Shown here piece after piece: positions 39,670-50,006 of a stretch of 64,000 bases of DNA. Made by a program: the position numbers and the translations under genes. Source of the stretch: Chrysophaeum taylorii. Taxonomy: Eukaryota > Sar > Pelagophyceae > Pelagomonadales > Pelagomonadaceae. The stretch is taken from the NCBI GenBank assembly GCA_029834535.1, contig JAQMWT010000556.1, positions 1-64,000 on the forward strand. The letters run 5' to 3'. Below the pieces are notes generated by a model. That model did not search any database. It was not told the DNA's origin and worked only from the letters and a program-made list of their open reading frames with translations. Each line of letters opens with the position of its first letter. The stretch's first letter is position 1.

Positions 39670-39953
39670 GGCGGGGGGTGCTTGTGGGTGCTTGAAGGTC
39701 AATCCAGGGGTTATTGACAAGGGAAGAAGAAGGGTTGTAGGGGAGAGATGTCTTCTCAACGGACAGCGATGGGGTGGACGTGCGCAAGAAAGTCGCATGC
39801 GCAAGAATAAGAAAGATCGTCGCATGTCGCATGAGCAAGAAAGAGGGCTGCATGCGCAAGAATAGCACGTCGCAGCTTGTCTGAGTGGAAACTACCATGA
39901 ACAGCGCCTTGCCCTCGGCAGGACACGGGCGGGTGCAGCATGGTTCTGAAGAG
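39670..39953. other. no gene; short GCATGCGCAAGAA repeats
   Basis: Contains several related GCATG..CAAGAA words between 39775 and 39870. No coding sign on either strand. Confidence 0.5.
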
Positions 39954-41030
39954 CTATTTGCCACGGCGGCGTTTCACCTCGCGCTGTGGCTTGCGAATTG
40001 GCTCGCACTTGGGTTGCCAGCAGTTGTTTTGCTGGTCGCCTTCATCAACTCCCTGAGCGCGTGCAGCGCACTGTAGGTGAATAAACCGCTGGCAGCGTGA
40101 GCACGTGTGCTGCGATGGCAGTCCCACGAAGCACCCAGCAACTGCGCATTTTTGGCCTGGTTCTAAGCGCGACTGGGTGGTTTCCTGCACATGAGCGAAT
40201 GGACGAGCCTGAAAGTCCCGAGCAATCGCCATGGCAGTCGCACCTCGAGTGCCTTTCAAGATCGGCTCACAGACACCCGCGGCGGGTTGCTGTGACGCGC
40301 GGGGTTGTTGCAAATTCGGCGCTGCTTCCTCATCAGACATCTCTTCGTCTCGGAAGCTTCGCTTGCGTTCCTTCAAAATGGCGGCTTGTGCTTTCGCAGC
40401 CTTCTCCTCGGCCACGAGCACCTCGTTCTCGACAGGTGGCCACAGTTGGTCTCCAGCAGCGGATGGGGCAGCCAGCCACGGTTCGTCTCCAGCAGTGGCC
40501 GGGGTGTCAGAAGGCGGGCCATCTCGAGGAGCGTCGCGATCGCCTTCTTCGTCGTCAGTGAACACGTCGACGTTGTCATATTCGTCGCCGTCGTCATCTT
40601 GGTCGCCGTCGTCATCTTGGTCGCCGTCGTGCTTGTCAGCCAAAGGCCAGAAAAAGAGATTGTTGTGCTCTTTTTGCAGGATGCCAGCTTGACAATCCCG
40701 CCCAAGCAACCCGCCTTGGTGTGGGTGAAATCACATCACCGAAGCTCACGTTCGAGCAATCCGGAAGGAGCTCGTATGCGAATTGGAAGCATACCGCCGA
40801 GTAGCCGATGACGAATCGTATGTCCTCGCCCAGATCGTCCATGTCTTCTGTTTCTTGATGAGCTGTTGACGTCCCAGGTCGTCGAATCCTCCTCCGAATG
40901 CGCGGCCTTGAAGTGGGCCCCATGAGGGCTTGGTCGTCTGCCATGTGCCTTTCTTGAAGTCTCTCGTCACCTTCAGGCGCTCCCAGCACCGGATACACAC
41001 ATGCATGTTCGCCTTCCCACTGGTCAACGC
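39954..41030 (-). pseudogene. BED-type zinc finger and Cys/His-rich fragment, probably DNA-transposon derived
   Basis: On the minus strand, 41027-40900 encodes a BED-finger layout: VCIRCWERLKVT, GTWQTTK, then HFKAAH in another frame (C-x2-C ... H-x4-H). A second frame (40998-40636) and a third (40709-39954) follow. The last is acidic (repeated DGDQDDD) and ends in a second metal-binding pattern CAVAGCFVGLPSQHTCSRCQ, IHLQC, NCWQPKC. BED fingers followed by acidic regions are common in hAT and related transposases and genes domesticated from them. No transposase core was found. The frame changes may be mini-introns or decay; I cannot tell which. Confidence 0.4.
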
Positions 41031-41392
41031 GGTCAGGAGGTGTATGGTAGCGGCCTTGGCTCGCGGTATTATAAGCAGCCTCGACGAGCGGTGATCGCGT
41101 GTTCTTGTTGAAACGTCGGCTTCAGTTCTTTTTCGTCGCTCCTAAAAACGTGCTCTATGCATATGGTGGGTCATCACGTCGAAGACATCACACCGTCTTC
41201 GGATCACGCACCCCGACAAAAAGAGGATAACGAGGCTCGAAATGTTAGACAGCGACTCGACCGTGGAAAGGGGGGGGGGTTATAATTATTTCGACGTTTT
41301 GGACGACGACGACGACGACGACGTCCTGTTTGGGGAATCATCATTATCGTCGTCATCCCGGGAGAACGAAAGCGAGTTCCGGACGTAGCAGC
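41031..41392. other. no gene seen
   Basis: About 360 bp between the BED-finger fragment and the EGF-repeat gene; contains the 3' flank of the latter with a GAC repeat near 41310. Nothing else recognised. Confidence 0.45.
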
Positions 41393-42715
41393 CTAGATGA
41401 GGGCGGTTTGGGTCTGGCAACGGTCGCCGGTGTAGCCCTCGAAGCACTCGCACTCCCCACTTGAGTAGTCGCATTTTCCGCGGCGGCCGCACTCGTAGGA
41501 ATTGTAGTCGGCTTTGACGTCCTCGGTAACGAAGGAGAAATAGTCGTCCATGGTCTTGCCGCCGATGAGGTCGTCGACGGTGGTATTGGAGGCCGACTTG
41601 ACGTTGACGGAGTTGTTGAGCATGGGGGTGCAGCCGTCGGTGCATTCTTCGGTGACGACCTCGAGGAGATATTGGGGCCCCATGACAGTCGAGCCGACGA
41701 ACTCGACCGAGCAGGAGAGGGACGGGTAGCCGGCTTGGGAGTAGGAGTATTTCCCGAATTGCTGGGTCTTCCACTCGGTCATGTTGGTTTGAAGATAAAC
41801 GAGTTGGCAGGCGACATCGACGTCGGAGATGACGTAGTTTGGGAGTGACTCGAGGGCGTCTTCGACGGCCTCGGCGAGTTCGCCGAGGCGGGAGGTGTGG
41901 TTGAGGACGAGGGGGATGGTGGTATAGGATTGGTTGAGTTTCGAGGTGAACTTGAGGGCAAAGGTGCGGTTGACGAAGTCCTTGAAGCAGTCGGGGTCGC
42001 TCGCCGTGGGGTCGTTCTGCAGCGTGCACTGCGCGTAGACGCCGTCGTCCTTGTAGGCGATGCCGTCGCCGTACTTGCCCGCGGCGACGAGCGTGAAGTT
42101 TTGCTTTTGGTACTTGAGGGCCTGCACCAAGTTCAAGCGCTCGTCGAGGACGTCGTTGCCCTTGGGGCACATGCGGCGCGAGCAGTCGACGTCGGTGTAG
42201 CCGGGGTCGCAGACGCATTTTCGGATTTTGTTCGTGTCCCACGCGGGCGTTTGGGGGAGCGTCGCCGCCGCCGTCCCGAGCGTGGTCTTGTCCGCCGAGG
42301 TACCGTCGTAGTAGTCTCCCCAGACGACCCCGAAAGGCACGTCTTCGAGGTACTCGCATGTTCCGTGGCCGGAGCAGTCGTTGGGACACGTCGTGACACC
42401 ACACCCCCTGCCCGTGTAACCGTCGAAGCAGTCGCAGTCCCCCGAGGACCGATCGCAGATCCCGACGCCTCCGCATTCCGCGTAGGTGTGGACGTTGCCG
42501 TTCATGTCCGGTGCGGCCGCCCACGCCACCTGGTACGGACACTTGCGGTCGCTGCAGTCTCCACCATCTTGGTCGCCCATGATCCAATTTTGGTAGCACG
42601 TGCACGTGTCGTCCGACCCGCAGGTCCCGTGCCCGCTGCACGAGTTGGGGCACGCGCCGGCGGCGAGCCTTGCACCACTGAGGAGGAGGAGGAGGGGGAT
42701 GTGGTGGAAGTGCAT
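41393..42715 (-). CDS. secreted EGF-repeat protein
   Basis: The 440-residue product starts with a clear signal peptide ([21 protein letters not shown]). EGF-like modules follow: [19 protein letters not shown] (22-40), [20 protein letters not shown] (about 80-99), [16 protein letters not shown] (109-124), [12 protein letters not shown], then a 200-residue region without Cys repeats, and a final EGF unit near the C-terminus ([20 protein letters not shown]). There is no transmembrane segment at the end, so it is probably secreted or wall-bound. Stramenopile algae often have such proteins; adhesion or recognition is an inference. The start is set by the signal peptide. It is divergent from the SagB-type gene, 228 bp away. 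Confidence 0.85.
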   Translation of the reverse strand: MHFHHIPLLLLLSGARLAAGACPNSCSGHGTCGSDDTCTCYQNWIMGDQDGGDCSDRKCPYQVAWAAAPDMNGNVHTYAECGGVGICDRSSGDCDCFDGYTGRGCGVTTCPNDCSGHGTCEYLEDVPFGVVWGDYYDGTSADKTTLGTAAATLPQTPAWDTNKIRKCVCDPGYTDVDCSRRMCPKGNDVLDERLNLVQALKYQKQNFTLVAAGKYGDGIAYKDDGVYAQCTLQNDPTASDPDCFKDFVNRTFALKFTSKLNQSYTTIPLVLNHTSRLGELAEAVEDALESLPNYVISDVDVACQLVYLQTNMTEWKTQQFGKYSYSQAGYPSLSCSVEFVGSTVMGPQYLLEVVTEECTDGCTPMLNNSVNVKSASNTTVDDLIGGKTMDDYFSFVTEDVKADYNSYECGRRGKCDYSSGECECFEGYTGDRCQTQTALI

Positions 42716-42943
42716 CTTTTTGACCCGGTGGCGTTAGATCGATAACGGTGAACCGGACGAACGGATCTTTCCAACGGATATTAAAACGGGGTTGAGTAGT
42801 AGTATACACCACCGTCAGAATTTCGAACCTCTTTGATGTCCGTCATATATGAACCCACACTCCAAGGAACAACAATCAATCACTTGGCCTTGTGACGTCA
42901 TTTTTTTTTGTCCGAGCCGGAGGACCATCCGAATAATAATAAA

Positions 42944-44730
42944 ATGCCAGACGACGACTATAACGACGAGAACGATGGGTTTTCGGTTGTCGCGCGGATC
43001 GTGGGGGACTACCACCAGAAGTCAAAACACGCCCCTCCTGGAAGGTTCGCCGCCGGCCCCGAAAAAGGGTGCTGGGATGGGATGTTCCGCAAATGCGACG
43101 ACTGCGAACGGTCGCAGTTGCCTTCGGAGGGGTTGGTTGCCCCCAGTTGGCGGACCCCCCGCGGTGTTCGGACGCAGGTCGCTCTCGACAATGCTGCTCG
43201 CGAGCCTCGCTTTCTCGGGGGTCAAGCGAGCGGAGGACAACGGACCGTACTTTGTTCGAACGACGTCGTCGTCCGGCAAATTGCACCCGATCGAGGCAAC
43301 GCTCGTCCTCCGCGGCGGCGGAAAGGAGGCCCCCTGGGAAGAGAAGCGTGGCACTACGCTGTGTGGGTCCCACCACGCGCTCGAGGGGCGCGTCTCGTAC
43401 TCGTCGCGCGTCGAGGAGGTCCTGGGCAGCGGCGGTGCGGACTTTGCGATATTAGCTGTCGTCGGCGTGCGAGCGAGAAGAGTGCAAGTATGGCATTCGA
43501 GCGTGGCGCTATTGCCAGCTCGACGCGGGCCACGCCATCGCGGCGGTCTGGCTCGCCGCCCAGGCTCTCGGCTGGCAGCCATCTCACCTCGGTGACGATT
43601 CCCTCGACGACCTCTTCGGCAACACAACGACCTCGAATCTGGTGCTTATCGTCGTGCGGACGACGACGACGACGACGACGTCAAAAAATAAGGGTGATGA
43701 TTCTTTCGCGACTTGCGACCACCACGCGCCGCCGCGCGACGAAGGCCTTGCAGCGGGCCCGCGCGCGGCCGACGTCGCCGCGACCGCTCGGTGGTGGCAA
43801 CCACGTAGAGAAAGACCTACGCCGCGGAAGATCGAGGCCGCGACCTGCAAACCAGAGACGAGGCAATGCGCTTCGGTACAGCGGCCGCCGCCGGCGGTGG
43901 TTTTAGAGAAAGATTTTGTAACCCTCGCTCGCAGCCGTCGCACGGCGCTGGCCTTCGAGCCGCCCGATGTCCCGATGGCGGCCGTCTTTGTGCACGCCGT
44001 GGACGGCCTCGATCCCGGGGTTTACCTGCGCGCGACCGACGCGACGGGAGACCTCGCCGCGCGACTTCTCGGAGGACGAAAAAAATCCTTGTTCAAGGCG
44101 GCGACGACCTCCGAAACCCTCGTCGCGAGAGTCTCTTCGCTCCGGCCGACGTCAGAGAGCTCGCCGCGGCCTCGGCGCGCAACCAGTCCGCGGCCGGCGA
44201 CGCCTACTTTTCCCTCGTCTTCATCGGCGACGTTGGACCCGTCTTCTTCGGCGACCACCATTCTCCAGACCAGCCCGCACCCTGGCGCTACCGTCGACTC
44301 TATTGGGAGGCCGGAATTTCCCACCCGTCTAATTTACTACCTCGAGGCCCACGCCGCGAGCTTGGGGGCGACTGGTTTGGGCTGCTATTTTGACGACCTC
44401 GATCACGACGTCCTCGGCCTCACCGACGACCACCGTTTCCAGGCCCTCTATCACATCGCCGTCGGGATCGCCAGACCCGACCCCCGACTCCTCCGGGGCA
44501 CCGACCCCGACGACCTCACTCGGGGCACCACGCCCCGATTCCTCACTCCAGACACCCATCCCCCGATCACCGACGACGATGATGAGGAAAATAATAATCC
44601 GTCATCGTCATCGGACCCCCTTTGGAATCGATATCTCCTCCTCCTCCAGGAGCAGGGTCGGATAAGAAAGTTCGTACGAGCCGTTAACTATGTTTCAGTT
44701 TGTACTAAGACATACTCAACGGATCGCTGA
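42944..44730 (+). CDS. SagB/ThcOx-type nitroreductase-family oxidoreductase with mini-introns
   Basis: Landmarks of the SagB-type flavin oxidoreductase family appear in order: IVGDYHQKSKHAPPGRFAAGP near the start, SLSTMLLASLAFSGVKRAE, SSGKLHPIEATLVL, KYGIRAWRYCQLDAGHAIAA, VDGLDPGVYLRAT, PWRYRRLYWEAG, YYLEAHAASLGATGLGCYFDD and FQALYHIAVG. They lie in different frames. Two steps are well explained by GT..AG introns: 43132-43177 (46 nt) and 44091-44131 (41 nt). Two others (near 43465-43480 and 44313-44325) are one-base frame changes with no room for an intron, so they are sequencing errors or early decay. The family uses FMN; some members make thiazoles in peptide toxins or pigments, others have unknown roles. 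The final residues come from MITE copy 3. Confidence 0.72.
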
Positions 44731-44922
44731 GCTATGTTCATTTGTACTCAAGCAGTATGTGCCGCCACGCCGCGAGATCGTCGCGATGGCACTAGTCCCC
44801 ATAGTGAAGTCGGCATCCTTTCGTCCCCTCACGCAAAAAAAGGGAAAAGCCCACGCGTTGTAGGCTACAATGTAGGACCCGTCGTTGCGGCGCGGGTTAG
44901 TCTCGTTTTCTTATCCGACCCT
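44654..44922 (+). mobile_element. MITE family M, copy 3, in the tail of the SagB-type gene
   Basis: About 269 bp with terminal AGGGTCGGATAAGAAA and its inverse, 16 bp perfect apart from one position. Highly similar to copy 1. It enters the SagB-type reading frame at 44654 and supplies the last 25 codons and stop at 44730. Confidence 0.88.
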
Positions 44923-45150
44923 GCCAGAAGGGATTTACAATAGGATTCCTTCCGCCACGTCATGCAAGTGGCCCCATTTTTTTCGGAACTCAAATCTACT
45001 TCTGGGACTATTCTAGGATGTGTTGAGAGGTGTGGGGAGTACATATATCTCTCTCTCTCCCTTCCCCCCTCTCTCTCTCTCTCCATCCTCGTCAGAATAA
45101 GACGTTAATTGTAACTGGACCAATGTAAGCCCTTAAGAATCCCTTCAACT
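44923..45150. other. no gene; CT-rich simple sequence
   Basis: Contains a CTCTCTCTCC run near 45050-45085. No coding or element signature. Confidence 0.5.
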
Positions 45151-45155
45151 AAACT

Positions 45156-45230
45156 TGTGAGGAAGCTATGACACTTACCCCTGCACCACGTCCCCATTAT
45201 AGTTCTCTCATCCCCATTTCAGTTGTCACA
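45156..45230 (+). repeat. 5' LTR of Copia element 3
   Basis: TGTGAGGAAGC to GTTGTCACA. It is shorter than the LTRs of elements 1 and 2, differing in its middle (CCCCATTATAGTTCTCTC). Confidence 0.9.
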
Positions 45231-46157
45231 TGGCAGCAGGTGTTCTCCACGGTTGAGCCTCTGCTTGACTTCGTGGCGACACCTCCTCGGCTTCAGTTCA
45301 TTGCTACGTGTTCGATTCGTTGTCGTCTATCATGTCCTCGATCGAAATTCAAGCTAGCAAGCTTTCGCACAAACTTGATGCCTTCCGTGGTGAGCGACAT
45401 TTTTTTTTTCCACCAATGGACACGTCGTCGCGAACATGATCATCACTACCGGCGATCACATTATCTCGACCAACGATCCTTGGACTAGCATCTCAGCATC
45501 TCGCTGCTCTGCAGAAGCATCTCGCTGCGCTGAAGAAGACTTTCGCGTCAAGCAACAACAACGTTGATATCCATGAAAACCGCGACATGAACTTCACGCG
45601 AACAACATGACAACCGCGACATGAACTTCACGCGACTTTCCAAAGCGCATCACCGATGTCTACATGGGCCGTGGGGATCGCGTAGCGAACTTCCTCAACA
45701 AGTTCATCATCGGAGTATACAAGTTGCTCGGCATTGTACCAATCACCGGAGTTCAAGTTGCTCGGCATTGTACCTGATCCGACGTACCCTCGAGTGTGTC
45801 CTCGCATTTGACTACGTGCATCGTGCTTCAAGACTTACTGGTTTTGTTTTATCGTCTCGCGTTTCGTACCGATGAATGTGGTTGTACCCTTGAGAAGTTC
45901 AACAACAATCAATTTCGATGGCATGCACAACCACTTCCGCCGCGCTATCCGCCGCGTCGTCGGCCACGACTTCCGACTCTTTTCCAACTGACCTACCCTA
46001 GACGCTCCCCTTTCCCAACAACCTGGCTCTACTCGATTCCGACGCACTACCCAATGTCATTTTGGCGGCTGCTGCAAGGATCATCACTTTAAGGGGGACT
46101 GCCCCAAGTTTCAAAGTTCCTAGCTATTCCACGACAACGCCCTACCCACCATCGCCG

Positions 46158-46563
46158 TTGCGCGTCCACGACGACCGCCCGTGGCCGCGCTCTGGCCATC
46201 GCCGACGGAGACGAAGACCTCCCCGCTCGCCTCTACGGCGAAGCCCGCTTCCGCGGCCACGCCTCGCTCTTCCCGCAGCGGCCGTCCTCGCCGCGAGAAC
46301 CTCTGGACCCTCGACCGCGACTCGGCGGCGCGCTCGACGCGTCTGCCAGCGCTTCGATACGATGCGTGCCCCGCGTGGCTTTTCGAACGCGCGGTTCTCA
46401 CGCCCAAGAACTCGAACGTCCACCATTACAACGCCGAGATGACCGCGACCTTCCCCGGCTCCACCGTCCACACCTTCCACTCGACCAACGAAGTCGCATA
46501 CGAGGACGACCCCGTCCTCTACCCACACGCTCCTGGTCCCCCGCTTCACGTTTACGACCACCG
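46158..46563 (+). mobile_element. Helitron/PIF1-type helicase fragment captured in Copia element 3
   Basis: About 405 bp of GC-rich DNA lies between sequences that are contiguous in element 1 (CACCATCGCCGTT at 6845 and CACTTCCA at 6872). It encodes WLFERAVLTPKNSNVHHYN, then STNEVAYEDDPVLYP, which is the pattern of Helitron-type helicases (ERAILxPxNxxVxxxN ... DDxxxxYP). It differs from the helicase in the window's own Helitron-like fragments, so it came from another locus. Confidence 0.7.
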
Positions 46564-46867
46564 CGCAACACTTCCAGTGACTCCAACAACACCCAACAAC
46601 ACCCAACAACTGTTACAACACCAACCCACCAAAACCACCAGTAACACTACCTTTTCTGCTCCTATGCCTACTCCAGCCTTGACTGATTCTAGTTCCACTC
46701 CGCCGCTTTTCTTAATACCACCACCTATTACACATCTTTGCACCTTTCTGCCAATCAAGATAATTCCAAGTCAGCGTGTGTACCGCCGAATGTCTGATGC
46801 AAGCACATCAACAACCCCATCCCACGGAAGCCCCTCGTTTTTTTGTTTTTAGCTCCCAGTGCACAGG

Positions 46868-47110
46868 CGCCTCGTTCTGTATTTTCCGCTATTCGTTGCT
46901 CCACCCCTCGTCCTGTATTTTCCCCTCGTCGTTGCTCCTCTCCTCGTTCTGTCTTTTCACCTCGTCGTTGCTCCCCTCCTCGTTCTGTATTTCGCCTATT
47001 CGTTGCTCCACTCCCCGTTGTGCATTTTCAGCTATTCGTTGATCCACTCCCCGTTGTGCATTTTCACCTATTCGTTGATCCACTCCTCGTTGTGCTTGTC
47101 GGTTTTGGTA
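46868..47110 (+). repeat. 36-bp minisatellite inside Copia element 3
   Basis: Same unit as at 7229-7530 (CGTTCTGTATTTTCC ... GTTGCTCC) but fewer copies, six to seven. Copy-number change between two related elements shows it is unstable. Confidence 0.8.
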
Positions 47111-48315
47111 AAACCAGCGAATCACGTTCCATCGCGCATTTCACCTGCCACAACTAAGCTGTGCCTGTCAATTTTCGCGTGCGCAGTTTTCGTGCTTCCT
47201 ATGTGGTTGGATCGCTCATCTTCGGGATCCTGGACAGACGCTTCTTTGCTGTGTGATTTGTGGTTCTCCTTCACGCACTATCGCTTTTTCGCCGCTTTTC
47301 TGACCTTTAAAATTCGGTTTTGCTATCGACGTGAATTCCGTGCTCAGCACCCGCGACGCTATCTGCAATGTTCTTACGTGCCACTGCGACGCTATCTGCA
47401 AGCTATCTGCAACGTTCTTACGTGCCACAACTGTTTTGCCACTGTCGCCAACTTCTACCGCAGCCTATTCGAGTATGACGAGCGAAGCTCGCCGCTTGCT
47501 CCTCCAACGTTGGCCCATATGGCAATTTCGTTCTTGCGAATGCGAAAACGGGCCACTTTCTTATCTGTCACAGCAGGCTGGCATACAGCAGCCTGGTCTA
47601 CCTGTGTTCGTTCCTTACACCGCAGGCGCGTCCGAAGTCTTCCATTTTCGCGTACAGGACGCGGTCGTGCCCATGGCAACTTGCTCGCACCACAACAACC
47701 AAACACCCACGTTCGTATCAAACCTGCTTACGCCTGTTTTTGCTTCTGTCGACTCCAACCATCGTCATAACCTGGTCACCATGCACCATGCAACCTATCT
47801 GCCCAAAGGCAACGTTCTCATCAGACGTCTGGTACACCGCCATCATATGTACCAGCCTGTGTTTCCGCTATCTTTGCCCCGCTGCGACAATCGTCTAACG
47901 CACGTCATCCCAGGCACTTTTGTCGCTATTGTTCTTCAGACCTCGATTTTGCTGACAGTTTCACTTACCCGATTTCCTGCAATGTCAACCACCGAAGGAA
48001 CTTCAACGTTGTTCTGACTTTCTCGAATCACGCTTCCAAGCTCTCGTCTATTGTTCCCCCATTGTCCGCTGTTCTTCCGCTGTTGCCCCCTTGCCCCCTG
48101 TGTTTGATGAGAATGCGCCGGTTTCACTGGGACTGATCACCCCATCACGTGAACCGACCATTCTACGAGCTCGAGAGAAAAGTACAAAAGAGCACCAAAG
48201 AGAAAACAACAGAAAGTGCAAAACAAAGTCGCGCCAAACGGAGCCGACCGCGCAAAGTCGACCAACGCGCGTTACAACAACCAACAAACTTTTTTTTACG
48301 GGCCATTCTGTTTCA

Positions 48316-48415
48316 TCCTGTCACAATGTTGATACGGGCCATTCCAATGTTGATACGGGCCATTCTGATGTTGATACGGGCCATTCTGATGTCGATACGG
48401 GCCATTCTGTTTCCT
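48316..48415 (+). repeat. short tandem repeat ACGGGCCATTC..ATGTTGAT
   Basis: Four to five units of about 21-24 bp (GATACGGGCCATTCTGATGT) in Copia element 3, absent from the matching part of element 2. Confidence 0.75.
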
Positions 48416-49838
48416 CCTGTCACGATGTTGATTCTGTTTCCTCTGTCGCTTCTGTTTCCCCTGTAACTCTTTGTATGTCTCTTCTGTTAGCTTTCGTTTG
48501 TTAGTTCATTAGGTCTTCCTTCCCCTTTGTTTAGCTAACACCCTTGTTGATCCTCATGCACACGTTTATTACTCTGCTTCCGAAGAACTGTCGCAATATT
48601 CCGACCTTGACGGATACACTATCACTTCCACCCATCTACGTGAAGCTTTAGCTCCGACCAATCCTGAGCGTCCTGGCTGGTTGCAAGCCATCGCTAAAGA
48701 ATACAGCTCTCTTGGTCAGCTTGGTTGCTGGGATGTTATGCGCCTTCCTTCGACGTTTTCTGGCAACATTTGTACCCTCAAGTGGATCCTCCGCAAGAAG
48801 TATGACTCTGGCCGCTTCAAATCGTACAAGGCTCGCCTCGTTGTCCGCGGTTACACCCAGGTTCACGGCATTGCTTACCACGACGTGCCGTCCTGTAGAT
48901 GTCATCTCTGCTTTCATACAAGCCCCTGTCTGGCGTTGCTGTTCATGACTGGGATTTGCATAAGTTGGATGTCAACTCCGCTTTTATCCAAGCTCTCATT
49001 GACGAAGACATCTATGTCTGGCCACCCGAAGGCTATGCTCCTCGCCAACCCACCGATGGTTCCAAAATCATTTACAAGCTCCGTCGCTCTTGGTATGGTT
49101 GCAAACAAGCTTGTCGCAATTGGTGGCTTTATTTGGAACGCTTCCTTCTCAATGATTGTGGCTTCGTCCGCGGATCTGGTGACACTTGCCATTACAAGCT
49201 CGTGCTCAATTCTACCGTGGTCATCCGTCTCGTTTTAGTCGTTGATGATCTTCTTGTGGCGCACCCTCGTCATTGCATTGGCCATTACCAAGCCTTTTTC
49301 CTCCATATCCGCGCTTTCACTGACGTCAATGAACTTGATCTCACCTCTTACGTTGGCTTTTGAAACTGAATTGCTCGCTCTTTACGCCGCTACTGCTGAG
49401 CTCTATTGGCTTCTCCAACTTTTTGATGACTTCGATCTCCCTCGTCACACGGTACCAATGTATGTCGATAAGAGCACCACCGTCACCCAAGTCCGTCTCC
49501 AATGTCTCCCGCGGCGCACCCGCCATATTGATATTCGCTTTTACCGCCGAATATCATCGCAACCACATCATTGACCTCCAACATAGCGATATCTTCACCC
49601 GCAGTACGGAAGCTCCTTCCTTCCTCCGGCTTCGTGCTCGTTACCTCACCTCGCGACTTCGCCCTGATATCTCCTGTCTCTTTCTGTCACACTGCCTCTC
49701 CTGACGTCTTCCTTCAAGCTTCTCCTCTGTGAGCGTCTCACTTACCCCTTTTTCCTTTTCTTTCTTTTCCAGCACCTGTGTGAGGACCTCACTTACCCCT
49801 TTTTCCTTTTCTTTCTTTTCCAGCACCTGTGACAGGCT

Positions 49839-49914
49839 GTGTGAGGAAGCTATGACACTTACCCCTGCACCACGTCCCCATTATAGTTCTCTCATCCCCA
49901 TTTCAGTTCTCACA
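49839..49914 (+). repeat. 3' LTR of Copia element 3
   Basis: TGTGTGAGGAAGC to GTTCTCACA, 76 bp, almost identical to the 5' LTR. Followed by AAACT, the target duplication. Confidence 0.9.
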
Positions 49915-50006
49915 AAACTAATCTTTTCTATTCTTCTCATACCCCACACGTCGTCGTCGTCGTCGTCCTCCTCCTCCAGGAGTCAATAAGGTCGCTATCA
50001 TCCAAG

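Larger units (their letters stand above)
45156..49914 (+). mobile_element. Copia (Ty1-type) LTR retrotransposon, element 3, broken, ends intact
   Basis: A 4.8-kb fossil. Its 75-76 bp LTRs (45156-45230 and 49839-49914) are nearly identical, and the 5-bp AAACT occurs on both outer sides (45151-45155, 49915-49919), a clean target duplication. A primer-binding-like site TGGCAGCAGGTG follows the 5' LTR. The interior has remnants of gag, a captured helicase fragment (46158-46563), the 36-bp minisatellite, and a shortened reverse transcriptase/RNase H region (48600-49650). It is broken many times yet the insertion looks recent, so it probably moved with help from another element. It ends 93 bp upstream of the sulfotransferase/GT2 gene. 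Confidence 0.9.
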
